37,567 bases of DNA from a virus: positions 1 to 37,567 of IMG/VR virus record IMGVR_UViG_3300029268_000054; one strand, given 5' to 3'. Below the pieces are notes generated by a model. It saw only the letters and a list, made by a program, of their open reading frames with translations, did no database searches and was not told the DNA's origin. The stretch's first letter is position 1. Every line of letters starts with the position of its first letter. This document shows positions 22,501 to 28,970 of the stretch, one piece after another. Position numbers and translations under genes: made by a program.

Positions 22501-22718
22501 CCGAACTCGAAATCATCATGTGTTGGGGTAGATATATAACGGCCGGAGGTAGTTGGTCTCGTAAACGAACTGTCGCCGAACTCGTAATCTGCTGTGTCCA
22601 GTTCCGCGCCTGCGCCCGTAGCAGTCCACGTCTTCCCCGATTCATCGGTAAAGGTGGTGGAAGCATCATCCCCGTCGAAATGCAGGAGTACTTTGGTATA
22701 GGAATCGTCTACAGCCAT
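19551..22718 (-). CDS. Large tail protein with LamG-like domain and SVDDSI repeats
   Basis: The 1055-residue product starts with a LamG/concanavalin-type domain (about 5-220): KVLLHFDGDDASTTFTDESG, FTIDFWYK, WNHIALVRNGTTVTVYVNG and WMDEFRISKGIARW. Residues 230-315 hold four or five short repeats of the type SFSVDDSISV. From about 320 a long beta-rich region begins with TTLYQFNKDAESHFYAQLAN and ends with KVRNNEASTSMTLLDYAVGI, probably the tail hub or stopper-like body. It lies between ejection and lysis genes and is the largest late product, so I take it as the main tail or spike component. CAGGGGGCAGGC precedes the ATG. Confidence 0.7.
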   Translation of the reverse strand: MAVDDSYTKVLLHFDGDDASTTFTDESGKTWTATGAGAELDTADYEFGDSSFTRPTTSGRYISTPTHDDFEFGSGNFTIDFWYKDGHLNGSSDLLGHPFDTGWTSSVWMQLQSGNPACFLSKTGSGWDLNFTSTENITTGWNHIALVRNGTTVTVYVNGVSGGGGTLVGALAKPALDFKIGARAGNEGQTYTSWMDEFRISKGIARWTSNFTPPTAAYSPNHATYDKTFPEALSVDDSIDVVGIKSFGDSFSVDDTISVWGVARIEEGISFDDSIVASFLQSTVSDSFSVDDSLSVFNSQQGLSDSFILSEEVSAEKRGIKVTTLYQFNKDAESHFYAQLANGRVMEATAQPPTVTTGSFGSQVFEGATTPIPGSWTVVNDTMIYASGVDQFQVYPGSATDIEQIVVYRSSDAPPAIPTVGDDYTEVLRSGGVADISNVGALAYDCVFIRSSVPINSLSWTVSAVNTTASVVSMSYWKGTWGTVSGLTDNTSSGGCSLGKSGTMTWTLPTDSLPLYLFGGIGYWYKMTVASGSFDSATYASAITYGTTWQSMINMWDGVSLDAVEAQFYDASATTYTTFGGSSIDIDEMTSSDALYFNSADRSLAAYFDFGDTPNSTAGVGIGIAYWNGSTWIPVSGQTDDTDGFTKSGWVTWTLCANEQPRQFNASQYYSYWYMVTVSTTLTDTVNVGIMTIPYYEISNLGNGLCCTVWKNRGCYVFSKSPADITVTAIDEPMQVSSTTNSAVLKAGDGRQNQIKAMKSFYNELIVLQEEIGEAGGCITLFEGYSPATFGKLVLSQSIGTMSAKTFEVIEGIQLSETRVGTVGVTLSHYGIFMIDGKSVVNISEHIKNYFDTTKSECIRKGYENEMWLKWDSSQKVIRLGLVSGSSATLPNVFPVYDPKTREWYFDSFGQTLTCMSEVKAGSGDISVLQVAGGSDGYVYQANYGDSDVTTAIDAYVVAEFDGGGVEMELSEFVLRTKSQTAGNVTVTPYNNGVAGGVKTLTMTALRTNEQARRHRDNFGGVKSDHFALKVRNNEASTSMTLLDYAVGIKELTGQ
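21774..22031 (-). repeat. Tandem SVDDSI-type protein repeat in the tail gene
   Basis: Within the tail protein, residues 230-315, the units ALSVDDSIDVVG, SFSVDDTISVWG, ISFDDSIVASF, SFSVDDSLSVF and SFILSEEVS follow each other at 18-20-residue steps. The DNA copies are diverged (GAATCATC-type cores recur), so this is a protein-level repeat. It probably forms a short beta shaft linking the LamG head to the tail body. Confidence 0.7.
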
Positions 22719-22730
22719 GCCTGCCCCCTG

Positions 22731-23303
22731 TTATACGTCGGCCCCGGTTATCGAAATAGTTATACGCAATACGTCTGTCGCTATAACTGATTGCGAACTA
22801 GACAATTTGCTCGAACAAAACAGCACCGCTCCATTTGCCGCTTCGTCGCCCTTGGTGGAGTTGGACAGCAAGGATCCGCCGTAAATCGTTTTGGTATTGT
22901 TGAACGTGAATACAGCCTTGTTGGCTGAATTGGTCATTACCTTAGACGAACTGGCGGCCTCATTGTAAGCGGGGCGTGTTGCCTCGTCGTATGCCTCACA
23001 TTCGGTATAGCCCGGTACCGCATAAGTGTTGGTCACAAGCGGGGTATAATCGTTCTCGAATACCGCAACGTACCAGGTCCCTATCTGAGTCGCACCGTGG
23101 AAGCCTACGTTAAGCAGGCTATCAATGCCCTCGTTAGTGCATACGTTAGGGGTATGGTCCTCATCGCGCTGCACAAGCTTCCCTGCTTTTGTGCGCCGGA
23201 AGAACTCCCAATCCCAAAGCGTTCTGACGTCGATACTGCCCGACAATCCCCTCATCCGCTCTGCCGATATTGTCATTATTTCCTTAAAAGATGCTTTGTG
23301 CAT
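22731..23303 (-). CDS. Conserved phage virion protein, 190 residues
   Basis: The product opens with a helical segment and then carries a recognisable block: NEGIDSLLNVGFHGATQIGT, WYVAVFENDYTPLVTNTYAV and CEAYDEATRPAYNEA. Blocks of this kind (NEG-LL-FHGATQ-WYVA-F) occur in single-domain structural proteins of many podo- and siphoviruses whose place in the virion is usually unassigned (tail or decoration). The second half is Ser-rich beta (SKVMTNSANKAVFTFNNTKT) and ends with VLRITISITGADV. GGGGGAGACA precedes the ATG. Not a signal-bearing protein. Confidence 0.7.
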   Translation of the reverse strand: MHKASFKEIMTISAERMRGLSGSIDVRTLWDWEFFRRTKAGKLVQRDEDHTPNVCTNEGIDSLLNVGFHGATQIGTWYVAVFENDYTPLVTNTYAVPGYTECEAYDEATRPAYNEAASSSKVMTNSANKAVFTFNNTKTIYGGSLLSNSTKGDEAANGAVLFCSSKLSSSQSVIATDVLRITISITGADV

Positions 23304-23312
23304 TGTCTCCCC

Positions 23313-23495
23313 CTATATCTGTTCAGTGTGTAGTTTGCGCAATCCCTTGCGTTTGATAAATCCCGGTCTCAGCGGACGCAGGTTCATTACCATTGAGTAT
23401 TGGCCGCTCTTGAGCAGGGTAGGGTCAACGCCTGTAATGCACCCGCCGGCAAACGGCACTGTCTTTAGTGGTGTGAGTTTCTTTTGCTCGCCCAT
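23313..23495 (-). CDS. Small virion protein related to podovirus tail N-terminus, 60 residues
   Basis: The product starts MGEQKKLTPLKTVPFAGGC and continues with DPTLLKSGQYSMVMNLRPLR, then a basic end (PGFIKRKGLRKLHT). A very similar plan (GC-x-T-x-VDP-LL-G-Y-NLRP-RPGxKKRKGxxKLH) normally forms the N-terminus of longer tail or decoration proteins; here it stands alone, followed by a stop. Its start overlaps the end of the holin gene (TAAATG). It could be a complete small protein or the front half of a split gene. Confidence 0.65.
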   Translation of the reverse strand: MGEQKKLTPLKTVPFAGGCITGVDPTLLKSGQYSMVMNLRPLRPGFIKRKGLRKLHTEQI

Positions 23496-24056
23496 TTACT
23501 TCACCGCGTCCGATTTGGCGATTATGTCGGTCTTCTGCTGGCTCGACTTGCTAGATCCAAAAAAGAACTGAAGGACCTGTCCGAAGCCTGTAGAGAGTGC
23601 CCCAAAAAGCATGAAGACAACCCCCGTCTGGTCGGGTGGTAATGCGACAATCAGCAGGCAGCCGATGAGACCAAAGAACCCTCCGACCACGACCCAGGCG
23701 AGAATATAGAGGTTCATATCTCCCTTGCCTGTGAGCTTCTCATGGTCAACCCGCATGTTTCTCGCGCCCTGAATATCCTTCAACGTAAGGTCGTACTCTT
23801 CCCTCTCGATCTTGCGGATTTCAATCAGGTAGGCGTTCTCTGCCTGCACGAGTTTTACCTTGGTCTCGGGGTCGGTCGTCAACGCCTGCAAGATGGCTTC
23901 TGGTTTGGCGTCTTCAGCCAGGCCAAATGCCTTAATGATTGCGGTCAGAGCCACGCCGATAGGCAACGACGCCCCTCCTGTTACAGGGACAAGGGCCGCA
24001 CCCAGAGCAGGAGCGAACGAGGCCACCTTAGCAGCTATTTGTTTCAGTATGTCCAT
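23496..24056 (-). CDS. Holin, three-transmembrane family
   Basis: The 186-residue product has an N-terminal amphipathic or hydrophobic segment (APALGAALVPVTGGASLPIG, about 15-34), a charged coiled middle (60-112) and two clear membrane helices near 116-139 (YILAWVVVGGFFGLIGCLLI) and 144-167. The end after the last helix, FFFGSSKSSQQKT, is a signature of the 3TM holin family in Gram-negative phages. It makes inner-membrane lesions that release the endolysin. It is encoded directly after the lysozyme gene. ATAGGGGGATAGCA precedes the ATG. Confidence 0.85.
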   Translation of the reverse strand: MDILKQIAAKVASFAPALGAALVPVTGGASLPIGVALTAIIKAFGLAEDAKPEAILQALTTDPETKVKLVQAENAYLIEIRKIEREEYDLTLKDIQGARNMRVDHEKLTGKGDMNLYILAWVVVGGFFGLIGCLLIVALPPDQTGVVFMLFGALSTGFGQVLQFFFGSSKSSQQKTDIIAKSDAVK

Positions 24057-24058
24057 TG

Positions 24059-24466
24059 CTATCCCCCTATTTTCGAGTACAGATTCAGAACGCGGTTAAT
24101 CCAGCCTGCAAAGTATTTCGACTTGTTCAGGCCCTGATAGTGTACCATCCTGTTCAAAAGAAACGCTTGCCAACAATCACTTTTAGCAAGGATTTGGCGC
24201 GCCCTACTAGGACCTTGATTGACTGCACAATCGAAAACGCATATGTCAAGAGGGTACGGCAGGTTGTCACAGCCCATTGGACGCCAGTAATTAACGGCGT
24301 ATATATTTTTCGCCTGATCCAATGTAATATTTGCGATATCCAAACTCGGAAAAGCCCTTTTACTGATTCCATACTTTGTTTCGCCGCCTGGATCATCCTT
24401 ATCATTTTCGTATCCCCCTTCGAAACCTATTACGAGTTCGAACGCCTTATCAAAGTTGTCCTTCAT
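24059..24466 (-). CDS. GH108 N-acetylmuramidase endolysin (compact form)
   Basis: The 135-residue product has the GH108 signature: FEGGYENDKDDPGGETKYG at 15-33, with Glu 16 as the catalytic acid, then the TLDQAKNIYAVNYW helix, ICVFDCAVNQGPSRARQIL and the closing FAGWINRVLNL. Most family members are 165-190 residues with a LQ-x-x-x-G-DG-GP insertion between the VNQG helix and the C-terminal helix; here that part is very short, so the peptidoglycan-binding portion is reduced. No signal peptide, so release depends on the holin. AAGGAGTACTAA precedes the ATG. Confidence 0.88.
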   Translation of the reverse strand: MKDNFDKAFELVIGFEGGYENDKDDPGGETKYGISKRAFPSLDIANITLDQAKNIYAVNYWRPMGCDNLPYPLDICVFDCAVNQGPSRARQILAKSDCWQAFLLNRMVHYQGLNKSKYFAGWINRVLNLYSKIGG

Positions 24467-24715
24467 TTAGTACTCCTTATCCCTCAACTTCCCGAGTATC
24501 CGCTCCCCTTCCAGGAAGGAAATACGGGATTCATGGCTATCGAGTTTCAAAAAAAACTTCAGATGGTCCACACGGTTTTCTCCAAACATTGCAAGGATGT
24601 TTTGGTGTCGTTCCTCGCTAAGCCTATCGTTGCGGTTTATCAATCTCCGCAGATACCACCCAAGTATAGGGATAGCAACTACGGCTATAAAAGCATTCAT
24701 TGTCAATTCAGGCAT
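24467..24715 (-). CDS. Small membrane-anchored coiled-coil protein of the lysis cassette, 82 residues
   Basis: The product starts MPELTMNAFIAVVAIPILGW, one membrane segment (about 7-25) followed by RRLINRNDRLSEERHQN and a long charged helix to the end. This is the form of an inner-membrane spanin or an accessory holin. I chose ATG 24713-24715, eight bases after GGAGG; a TTG five codons earlier is in frame. It lies directly before the lysozyme gene. No lipoprotein partner gene (outer spanin) is evident in another frame, so spanin identity is not established. Confidence 0.65.
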   Translation of the reverse strand: MPELTMNAFIAVVAIPILGWYLRRLINRNDRLSEERHQNILAMFGENRVDHLKFFLKLDSHESRISFLEGERILGKLRDKEY

Positions 24716-24744
24716 ATGTCCAGCCTCCAAAAGAGAGTATCCTA

Positions 24745-25620
24745 CTAGTAGTAAGGGCCGAAATCCAAGAATACTGATTCCATCGTTTTGTCTGCTGACA
24801 ATGTCCCGGCAAACGACCGTAACGCTTCTGCTAAGCTGGACGTAAACTCGTCCTTCTCGCTTGCGCTGGCCTTCTCCGCAGCCTTGGGATCTGATTTCAT
24901 CATTATCAGAGCCTTTGGGGCGATGAGGTGATGAAATGGTTCAGGCAAATCCGAGATTAACCCGTAATACTTGCTCGCGGCCCCTGTTTGTGCAGCCAGA
25001 GTGCATACCCGAGCAGAAGAGTAGCTATTGATTGCATCCACCCAACTATCTGTGACGTTCTCAATGTACATCCCATTGTAATAACTTGCTAAGGAGCGAG
25101 CCGAACTGGCAAGGGTTAAGGACAACGCACCTCCCGCCGTTGATAATCCTTGGTCAAGCTCCCTGACGCGCTTCCAGTACCACGAAGTAAACGTATCATT
25201 GCAGTCGTCTGCGTCTATCTTGATTACATCAACATACGACAGTTCTGCCCCAACAAACATTGTGGTAGCGTACCGTGAATAACCGTACTTCGAGCCGGCT
25301 GTGTTGCCGGAGTGTTTCTGATTGATTGATATCGGGTCTATCTTGTCGCCGTTGGAATTCTCGAGCCTTCGAATCAGGTGTACATCCCCGGGAATTACGA
25401 TTACCGAACTAACCGCAGTCACGCTTACGGATACCTGAAAAAGCTCGGGGAACCTGACGGTTAAAATGTTCCAAATGTAGCGTTGAGCATCATTGATCTT
25501 TACCATTATGTCCGAGTTGTCAAAATTGCCCGTGGTGTCAGTCCCGTTTACGTATCCAGTCGAATACTCACCCAGGCCCCGGCGAACTTCTCCAAGTATC
25601 TGATAAGCGTTTTGATACAT
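24745..25620 (-). CDS. Head-to-tail adaptor-like protein, 291 residues
   Basis: The product starts MYQNAYQILGEVRRGLGEYS and has a helical first part (IMVKINDAQRYIWNILTVRF), a beta middle with VIVIPGDVHLIRRLENSNGD, RYATTMFVGAELSYVDV and a helical end with HHLIAPKALIMMKSD. The opening helix pair with D-x-x-R-YIW is typical of the adaptor ring under the portal in podoviruses and some siphoviruses (gp4/gp6-like), and its position between capsid-associated and lysis genes agrees. The ATG overlaps the preceding stop by one base, with a GGGGGAGATA ribosome site. Family assignment moderate. Confidence 0.6.
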   Translation of the reverse strand: MYQNAYQILGEVRRGLGEYSTGYVNGTDTTGNFDNSDIMVKINDAQRYIWNILTVRFPELFQVSVSVTAVSSVIVIPGDVHLIRRLENSNGDKIDPISINQKHSGNTAGSKYGYSRYATTMFVGAELSYVDVIKIDADDCNDTFTSWYWKRVRELDQGLSTAGGALSLTLASSARSLASYYNGMYIENVTDSWVDAINSYSSARVCTLAAQTGAASKYYGLISDLPEPFHHLIAPKALIMMKSDPKAAEKASASEKDEFTSSLAEALRSFAGTLSADKTMESVFLDFGPYY

Positions 25621-26102
25621 TATCTCCCCCGTGAGGGTTTCTCGTTCTGGTCTATTAATTTCTGAAGCATGCCTTCTAAGGCCGAAAGCCTTGACTTCAG
25701 TTCCTTGTTTTCCGCAACCAGCGCGTCGCTGGCCTCTCGTTCCTTATCCCGCACAACGTAGGGCTGGTTCAGGGCAATTCCAAGCTCCTCTGCGTACTTC
25801 CTTACCATTGCCGGAGGCGTGAGATATGACGCACCCTGTGTCTTGCGCCCTTCGTTCGTCTGATTGTACGTCTCTACCTGCCGAATTTTGAATTCCCGGT
25901 TGATCTTGCGCGCCTTGGATCCAATGTCGTCCTCAGTGTCGCCGTACTTCAAGAATGTGATCCCGCGCTGTCCAAATGCGGTAAGTATGTGCTTGGCGCA
26001 GGCGTCTTCCATCTCTTCTTTATGCCCTGACGGAAACGAGTAAACTCTTCCCTGATAAACCGGGGCCATATCTTCATTTGTTGGATTCCATACTAATATC
26101 AT
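25620..26102 (-). CDS. Hypothetical virion-module protein with C-terminal coiled coil
   Basis: The 160-residue product starts MILVWNPTNEDMAPVYQGRV and has a conserved-looking beta segment, then CAKHILTAFGQRGITFLKYG, a basic linker and finally a leucine-heptad helix (AENKELKSRLSALEGMLQKL) of about 25 residues. Proteins with the same front (ILVWNP-E-M-xYQGR-YSFP) are common in phage head modules and unassigned. The coiled coil suggests trimerisation or binding to a partner. AAAGGAGAATACA precedes the ATG; the stop overlaps the adaptor start. Confidence 0.65.
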   Translation of the reverse strand: MILVWNPTNEDMAPVYQGRVYSFPSGHKEEMEDACAKHILTAFGQRGITFLKYGDTEDDIGSKARKINREFKIRQVETYNQTNEGRKTQGASYLTPPAMVRKYAEELGIALNQPYVVRDKEREASDALVAENKELKSRLSALEGMLQKLIDQNEKPSRGR

Positions 26103-26131
26103 TGTATTCTCCTTTGTGCCTTGTGGGGGAT

Positions 26132-26566
26132 TTAGCTCGCGCTAACTTCGCTCACACGACTTTTAGGTTCAATCCTGCGGAAAGCCGAGTTGCCCTTTCC
26201 GGTCCCCGCCCTTCGACTAAAGGCGTTCATCAGTTGTATCTTGTTGTCTTTGGTGAGGTCCCTGAACTCTTCGGACGCGCGCCGCTTGTCAGCCTCCCTG
26301 ACCTGCTCCATGTGCTTGGCGACGGCCGTCAGCCTATCCTGCACTCTTGTGTTGGTCATATCGCCCGACCGTACAAAATTAAGGTCAACATCGTTGGGCT
26401 GCCGGAACACGCAGTTTTCCATCCCGGCGACTGTGGCTATCGGGACGGGGCCACCAATGGTGCGCTCGTAGGTAACAACAAACTTCTCAATCTTGCTGTT
26501 GAAAAAGCATCCGAGTTTCGGATCAACTTCGTGAAGCTTTTTCAGAAAGAGTCTATCTACGTTCAT
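26132..26566 (-). CDS. Conserved head-module protein, 144 residues
   Basis: The product begins MNVDRLFLKKLHEVDPKLGC and contains a strand-rich first half (KFVVTYERTIGGPVPIATV), then GDMTNTRVQDRLTAVAKHME in a helical charged part, and a basic end with GKGNSAFRRIEPKSR. The motif pair LLKKLHEVDPKLxC and VVTYER-x-GPVPI is typical of a small conserved protein found next to the capsid gene in phages of this type; role unknown, perhaps head completion. A hairpin terminator-like element lies just upstream. AAAGGAGATTT precedes the ATG. Confidence 0.65.
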   Translation of the reverse strand: MNVDRLFLKKLHEVDPKLGCFFNSKIEKFVVTYERTIGGPVPIATVAGMENCVFRQPNDVDLNFVRSGDMTNTRVQDRLTAVAKHMEQVREADKRRASEEFRDLTKDNKIQLMNAFSRRAGTGKGNSAFRRIEPKSRVSEVSAS

Positions 26567-26576
26567 AAATCTCCTT

Positions 26577-26603
26577 TAAAAGGGGGCCAGTCGCCCAGCC
26601 CCC
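26577..26603 (-). terminator. Hairpin with short U-run between head genes
   Basis: On the minus strand GGGGGC (26598-26603) pairs with GCCCCC (26582-26587) around a ten-base loop, then CTTTTAAAGG. The U-run has only four T, so it is likely a partial terminator that lowers expression beyond the beta-helix gene. It lies in the 45-base gap between two late genes. Confidence 0.6.
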
Positions 26604-26611
26604 GAAGGTTG

Positions 26612-27568
26612 TTATGATACTGACGGATTAAGTGACAATCCAACTTTAGCAGCCGTTTCACCAAGCGGCGTGCAGTGAATAAACGCCACCTGACCGGTTG
26701 CGATAAGATCGGTCGCACCGACAACCACGCTCTTGTCCATGATTATATCAAGGGAGGTCGAAGCGGAACTGAACGCATAAGTCATTGCCGCGCCACCGCC
26801 ATAAATCCAGTTGTAGAATATGCAGTTTTTGAAGGTGACACTGCGGTCGGCCAGAGCAGCCGCCTTAACGAAGAAGGCATCAGCCGTGGACCAGGAAATG
26901 AACATACAATCTTCAAAAACTGTCCTCGCACTAGCCGCCTCGAGGGATACCAGGCAGTTAGCCGCCGACCGTTTGATGGAATCAACTCCAATAGTGCAGC
27001 TACGGAAATAGTTTTCAGATCCCGTGATGCTCAGGAGCTTGTACCCAGCAACAGCCGCTTCGGTATCGTTCATCGGTCCGGCGATATGGCAATTGATAAA
27101 GCTGTTACGATTCCCGGTAACGCTCAAACCGACTGTGTTACCCGAGTTACCACGCCCATGCTGCCAATAGATGTTCCTAAACTCGTTACCGTACCCGCTG
27201 ATAGTGGTAAGCGGGGTAAAGTTGGCACTGTGACCGATACGGGATCTGTGGGCCATCCGCGCCTCGGGATACATACCGATAAGCTTGCACTGGTTCTTGG
27301 ACCAGGTAATGGTAGCCGCAAGCGAGTTGCTATCAGGGGCAAGGAAAATAGCGTCGTTACGCCCGATAGAATTGCTGTCGTTGGAAAGCGCAGCGTAGGC
27401 ACTTGCGAGACTGGTAAAGGTCTTCTCTTTTCCCAGTTTGCTTCTCCAATAGTAATAGCTCGCGCCGTCGGTATCGCCAAAGCAATATACCCTGTTGGCA
27501 ATCATCGCGTCGTTGATTTTTGAGGGGTCTATGCCTGCATCCCAGGCCACGTTCTTGTCTTTAATCAT
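26612..27568 (-). CDS. Beta-helix protein encoded beside the major capsid gene, 318 residues
   Basis: After a first segment (YCFGDTDGASYYYWRSKLGK) the chain shows repeated short strands with Asn and small residues: FTPLTTISGYGNEFRNIYWQ, NTVGLSVTGNRNSFINCHIA, YKLLSITGSENYFRSCTIGV, RTVFEDCMFISW and RSVTFKNCIFYNW. This is a right-handed beta-helix pattern with one coil every 20-25 residues and Asn/Cys ladders. No signal peptide. Beside the capsid gene, it may be a head fibre or decoration, which would be unusual for this fold; a tail part is the alternative. AAAGGAGATTCAA precedes the ATG. Confidence 0.6.
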   Translation of the reverse strand: MIKDKNVAWDAGIDPSKINDAMIANRVYCFGDTDGASYYYWRSKLGKEKTFTSLASAYAALSNDSNSIGRNDAIFLAPDSNSLAATITWSKNQCKLIGMYPEARMAHRSRIGHSANFTPLTTISGYGNEFRNIYWQHGRGNSGNTVGLSVTGNRNSFINCHIAGPMNDTEAAVAGYKLLSITGSENYFRSCTIGVDSIKRSAANCLVSLEAASARTVFEDCMFISWSTADAFFVKAAALADRSVTFKNCIFYNWIYGGGAAMTYAFSSASTSLDIIMDKSVVVGATDLIATGQVAFIHCTPLGETAAKVGLSLNPSVS

Positions 27569-27602
27569 TTGAATCTCCTTTGTTTGATAGTTTACCCTGA
27601 AG

Positions 27603-27620
27603 GAGGGGCCGAAGCCCCTC
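27603..27620 (-). other. UUCG-capped hairpin after the capsid gene
   Basis: On the minus strand GAGGGGC-TTCG-GCCCCTC forms a perfect seven-pair stem with a C(UUCG)G tetraloop, the most stable small RNA loop. No U-run follows. It lies 18 bases after the capsid stop and 35 bases before the beta-helix gene and probably shields the abundant capsid mRNA or marks a processing site. Confidence 0.7.
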
Positions 27621-27637
27621 GCTCAGATACTGGTTGA

Positions 27638-28954
27638 TTAGTATACGCTTGGCTCGGTAAGGTCGTTCAGGGAGCTCAAGCAGTTACGCTGTTCTGTCCC
27701 CAGGTTAGTGTAGATCCGAAGGAACAAATCGAACTCGTCATAGCCTGACCTTCTGTGCATATTGCTACCGTCAAGATTTCCCCAGCCCAGCGGAGTCATT
27801 TCGTACTTCTGAATGACGCCCTTAGGCATGAAGCGAATCTTGTTCGGCTGGCACATAGGATCGATGACTATCTCAACGGAACCGTCGCCGCCGGAGAAGG
27901 TCAAGGTCTCGTATCCGCCCTTCAGGGTCCCGGGCTGGAAGCGCACGTCACCGATGAGCAGGTTAGCGTACTTCCTTCTCTGGCCAAGGCCCATCAGGAT
28001 CTGATTTACTTCCTTGCCGGAGTTCATCCTGGTCAGGTCACAAGCCTGCAACATCAGGTCGATGCTCAGGTCGCGATTAACGCTCGAATTGCTCAGGATG
28101 TTCGCTTTCCACTTCGGATAGCTAGCAACAACGATATTCTCGAAGGTGGACAGATTAGTACCATCGTCGAAAATACCTTCGATCCCAACAATTTCAGCCG
28201 CCTTATCATCCGAGGTCCAGGAAGCATCACGCGCGCCAAGGTGGACAGCAATTGAGGCCGCCGCAACTTCTGTGGCGTCATTGGTGTAACCAGCAATCGT
28301 GCTGTTCGGGTGGTCGGTAAGATAAGTTTGTCCGGAAATCTCAAACGTGACAACTTTGGTCGCCGGATTAACGATACTCACGCGCTGGCCGCAGCAAGTA
28401 GTTATCGGGGTTGAGCCGGCGCTGTTGAACATATCAACCAGCATCCCCTCCTTGAAGTACTTCACACCCAAATCGTTATCAAACGTACCAGTAAAGGTAG
28501 CCGAGGTAGACGGGGTCATGGCCGCACTCAGGGTCCCGAGCTTCCCGAAGCCATCGGAATGACACTGGCGGTTAAGGTCGTTCACGAGGCCCTTGTATAA
28601 ATCATCCATTTCATCGGACAAGCCATCCACGAACGCTGCTGTGTCGCCCTTTGCAGCCTCAATCATCGGACCTGTTAAGCGCAGGGATCCGTAAATGTAC
28701 TTCGGGAGTATTGTCCCTTGGTCCTTCTTACCGGTCATCGGGGTGGGCAGCTTTGCAGACTCAGCCCTGCCGCCGACAGACTGATTTCTCTCATACCGGA
28801 GTCCAAACACATAGCCGAGGCCTTTGGGCTGTCTATCGGACTTCGAGAACAGGTTGTAGGTTGTCTTTTCGTCATTAAACTGATTGGTCAGTCCAACGCC
28901 ATAAACATTTTTCAACAGGTCAGCAAGATTGGTCAGGTCAGAATATGTACTCAT
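27638..28954 (-). CDS. Major capsid protein (HK97 fold)
   Basis: The 438-residue product starts MSTYSDLTNLADLLKNVYGV and lies directly after the scaffold gene. Features that fit a P22- or HK97-like capsid subunit are an early RNQSVGGRAESAKLPTP segment, an SLRLTGPMIEAAKGDTAAF helix that resembles the spine helix start, DDLYKGLVNDLNRQCHSDG, and an ending with YDEFDLFLRIYTNLGTEQR. No N-terminal cleavable delta domain is obvious; a separate scaffold serves instead. The gene follows AAAAGGATAATAA. The assignment rests on pattern and on gene order. Confidence 0.85.
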   Translation of the reverse strand: MSTYSDLTNLADLLKNVYGVGLTNQFNDEKTTYNLFSKSDRQPKGLGYVFGLRYERNQSVGGRAESAKLPTPMTGKKDQGTILPKYIYGSLRLTGPMIEAAKGDTAAFVDGLSDEMDDLYKGLVNDLNRQCHSDGFGKLGTLSAAMTPSTSATFTGTFDNDLGVKYFKEGMLVDMFNSAGSTPITTCCGQRVSIVNPATKVVTFEISGQTYLTDHPNSTIAGYTNDATEVAAASIAVHLGARDASWTSDDKAAEIVGIEGIFDDGTNLSTFENIVVASYPKWKANILSNSSVNRDLSIDLMLQACDLTRMNSGKEVNQILMGLGQRRKYANLLIGDVRFQPGTLKGGYETLTFSGGDGSVEIVIDPMCQPNKIRFMPKGVIQKYEMTPLGWGNLDGSNMHRRSGYDEFDLFLRIYTNLGTEQRNCLSSLNDLTEPSVY

Positions 28955-28970
28955 TTTTTATTATCCTTTT

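Noticed and set aside
24056-24748. Plus-strand open frame of 230 codons across the lysis genes
   Set aside because: Antisense to a clear GH108 lysozyme, lacks a ribosome site and any family pattern.
26675-27523. Plus-strand open frame of 282 codons antisense to the beta-helix gene
   Set aside because: No ribosome site, biased composition with many Arg/Gly/Thr typical of an antisense shadow, and the minus-strand frame has a good ribosome site and structural pattern.
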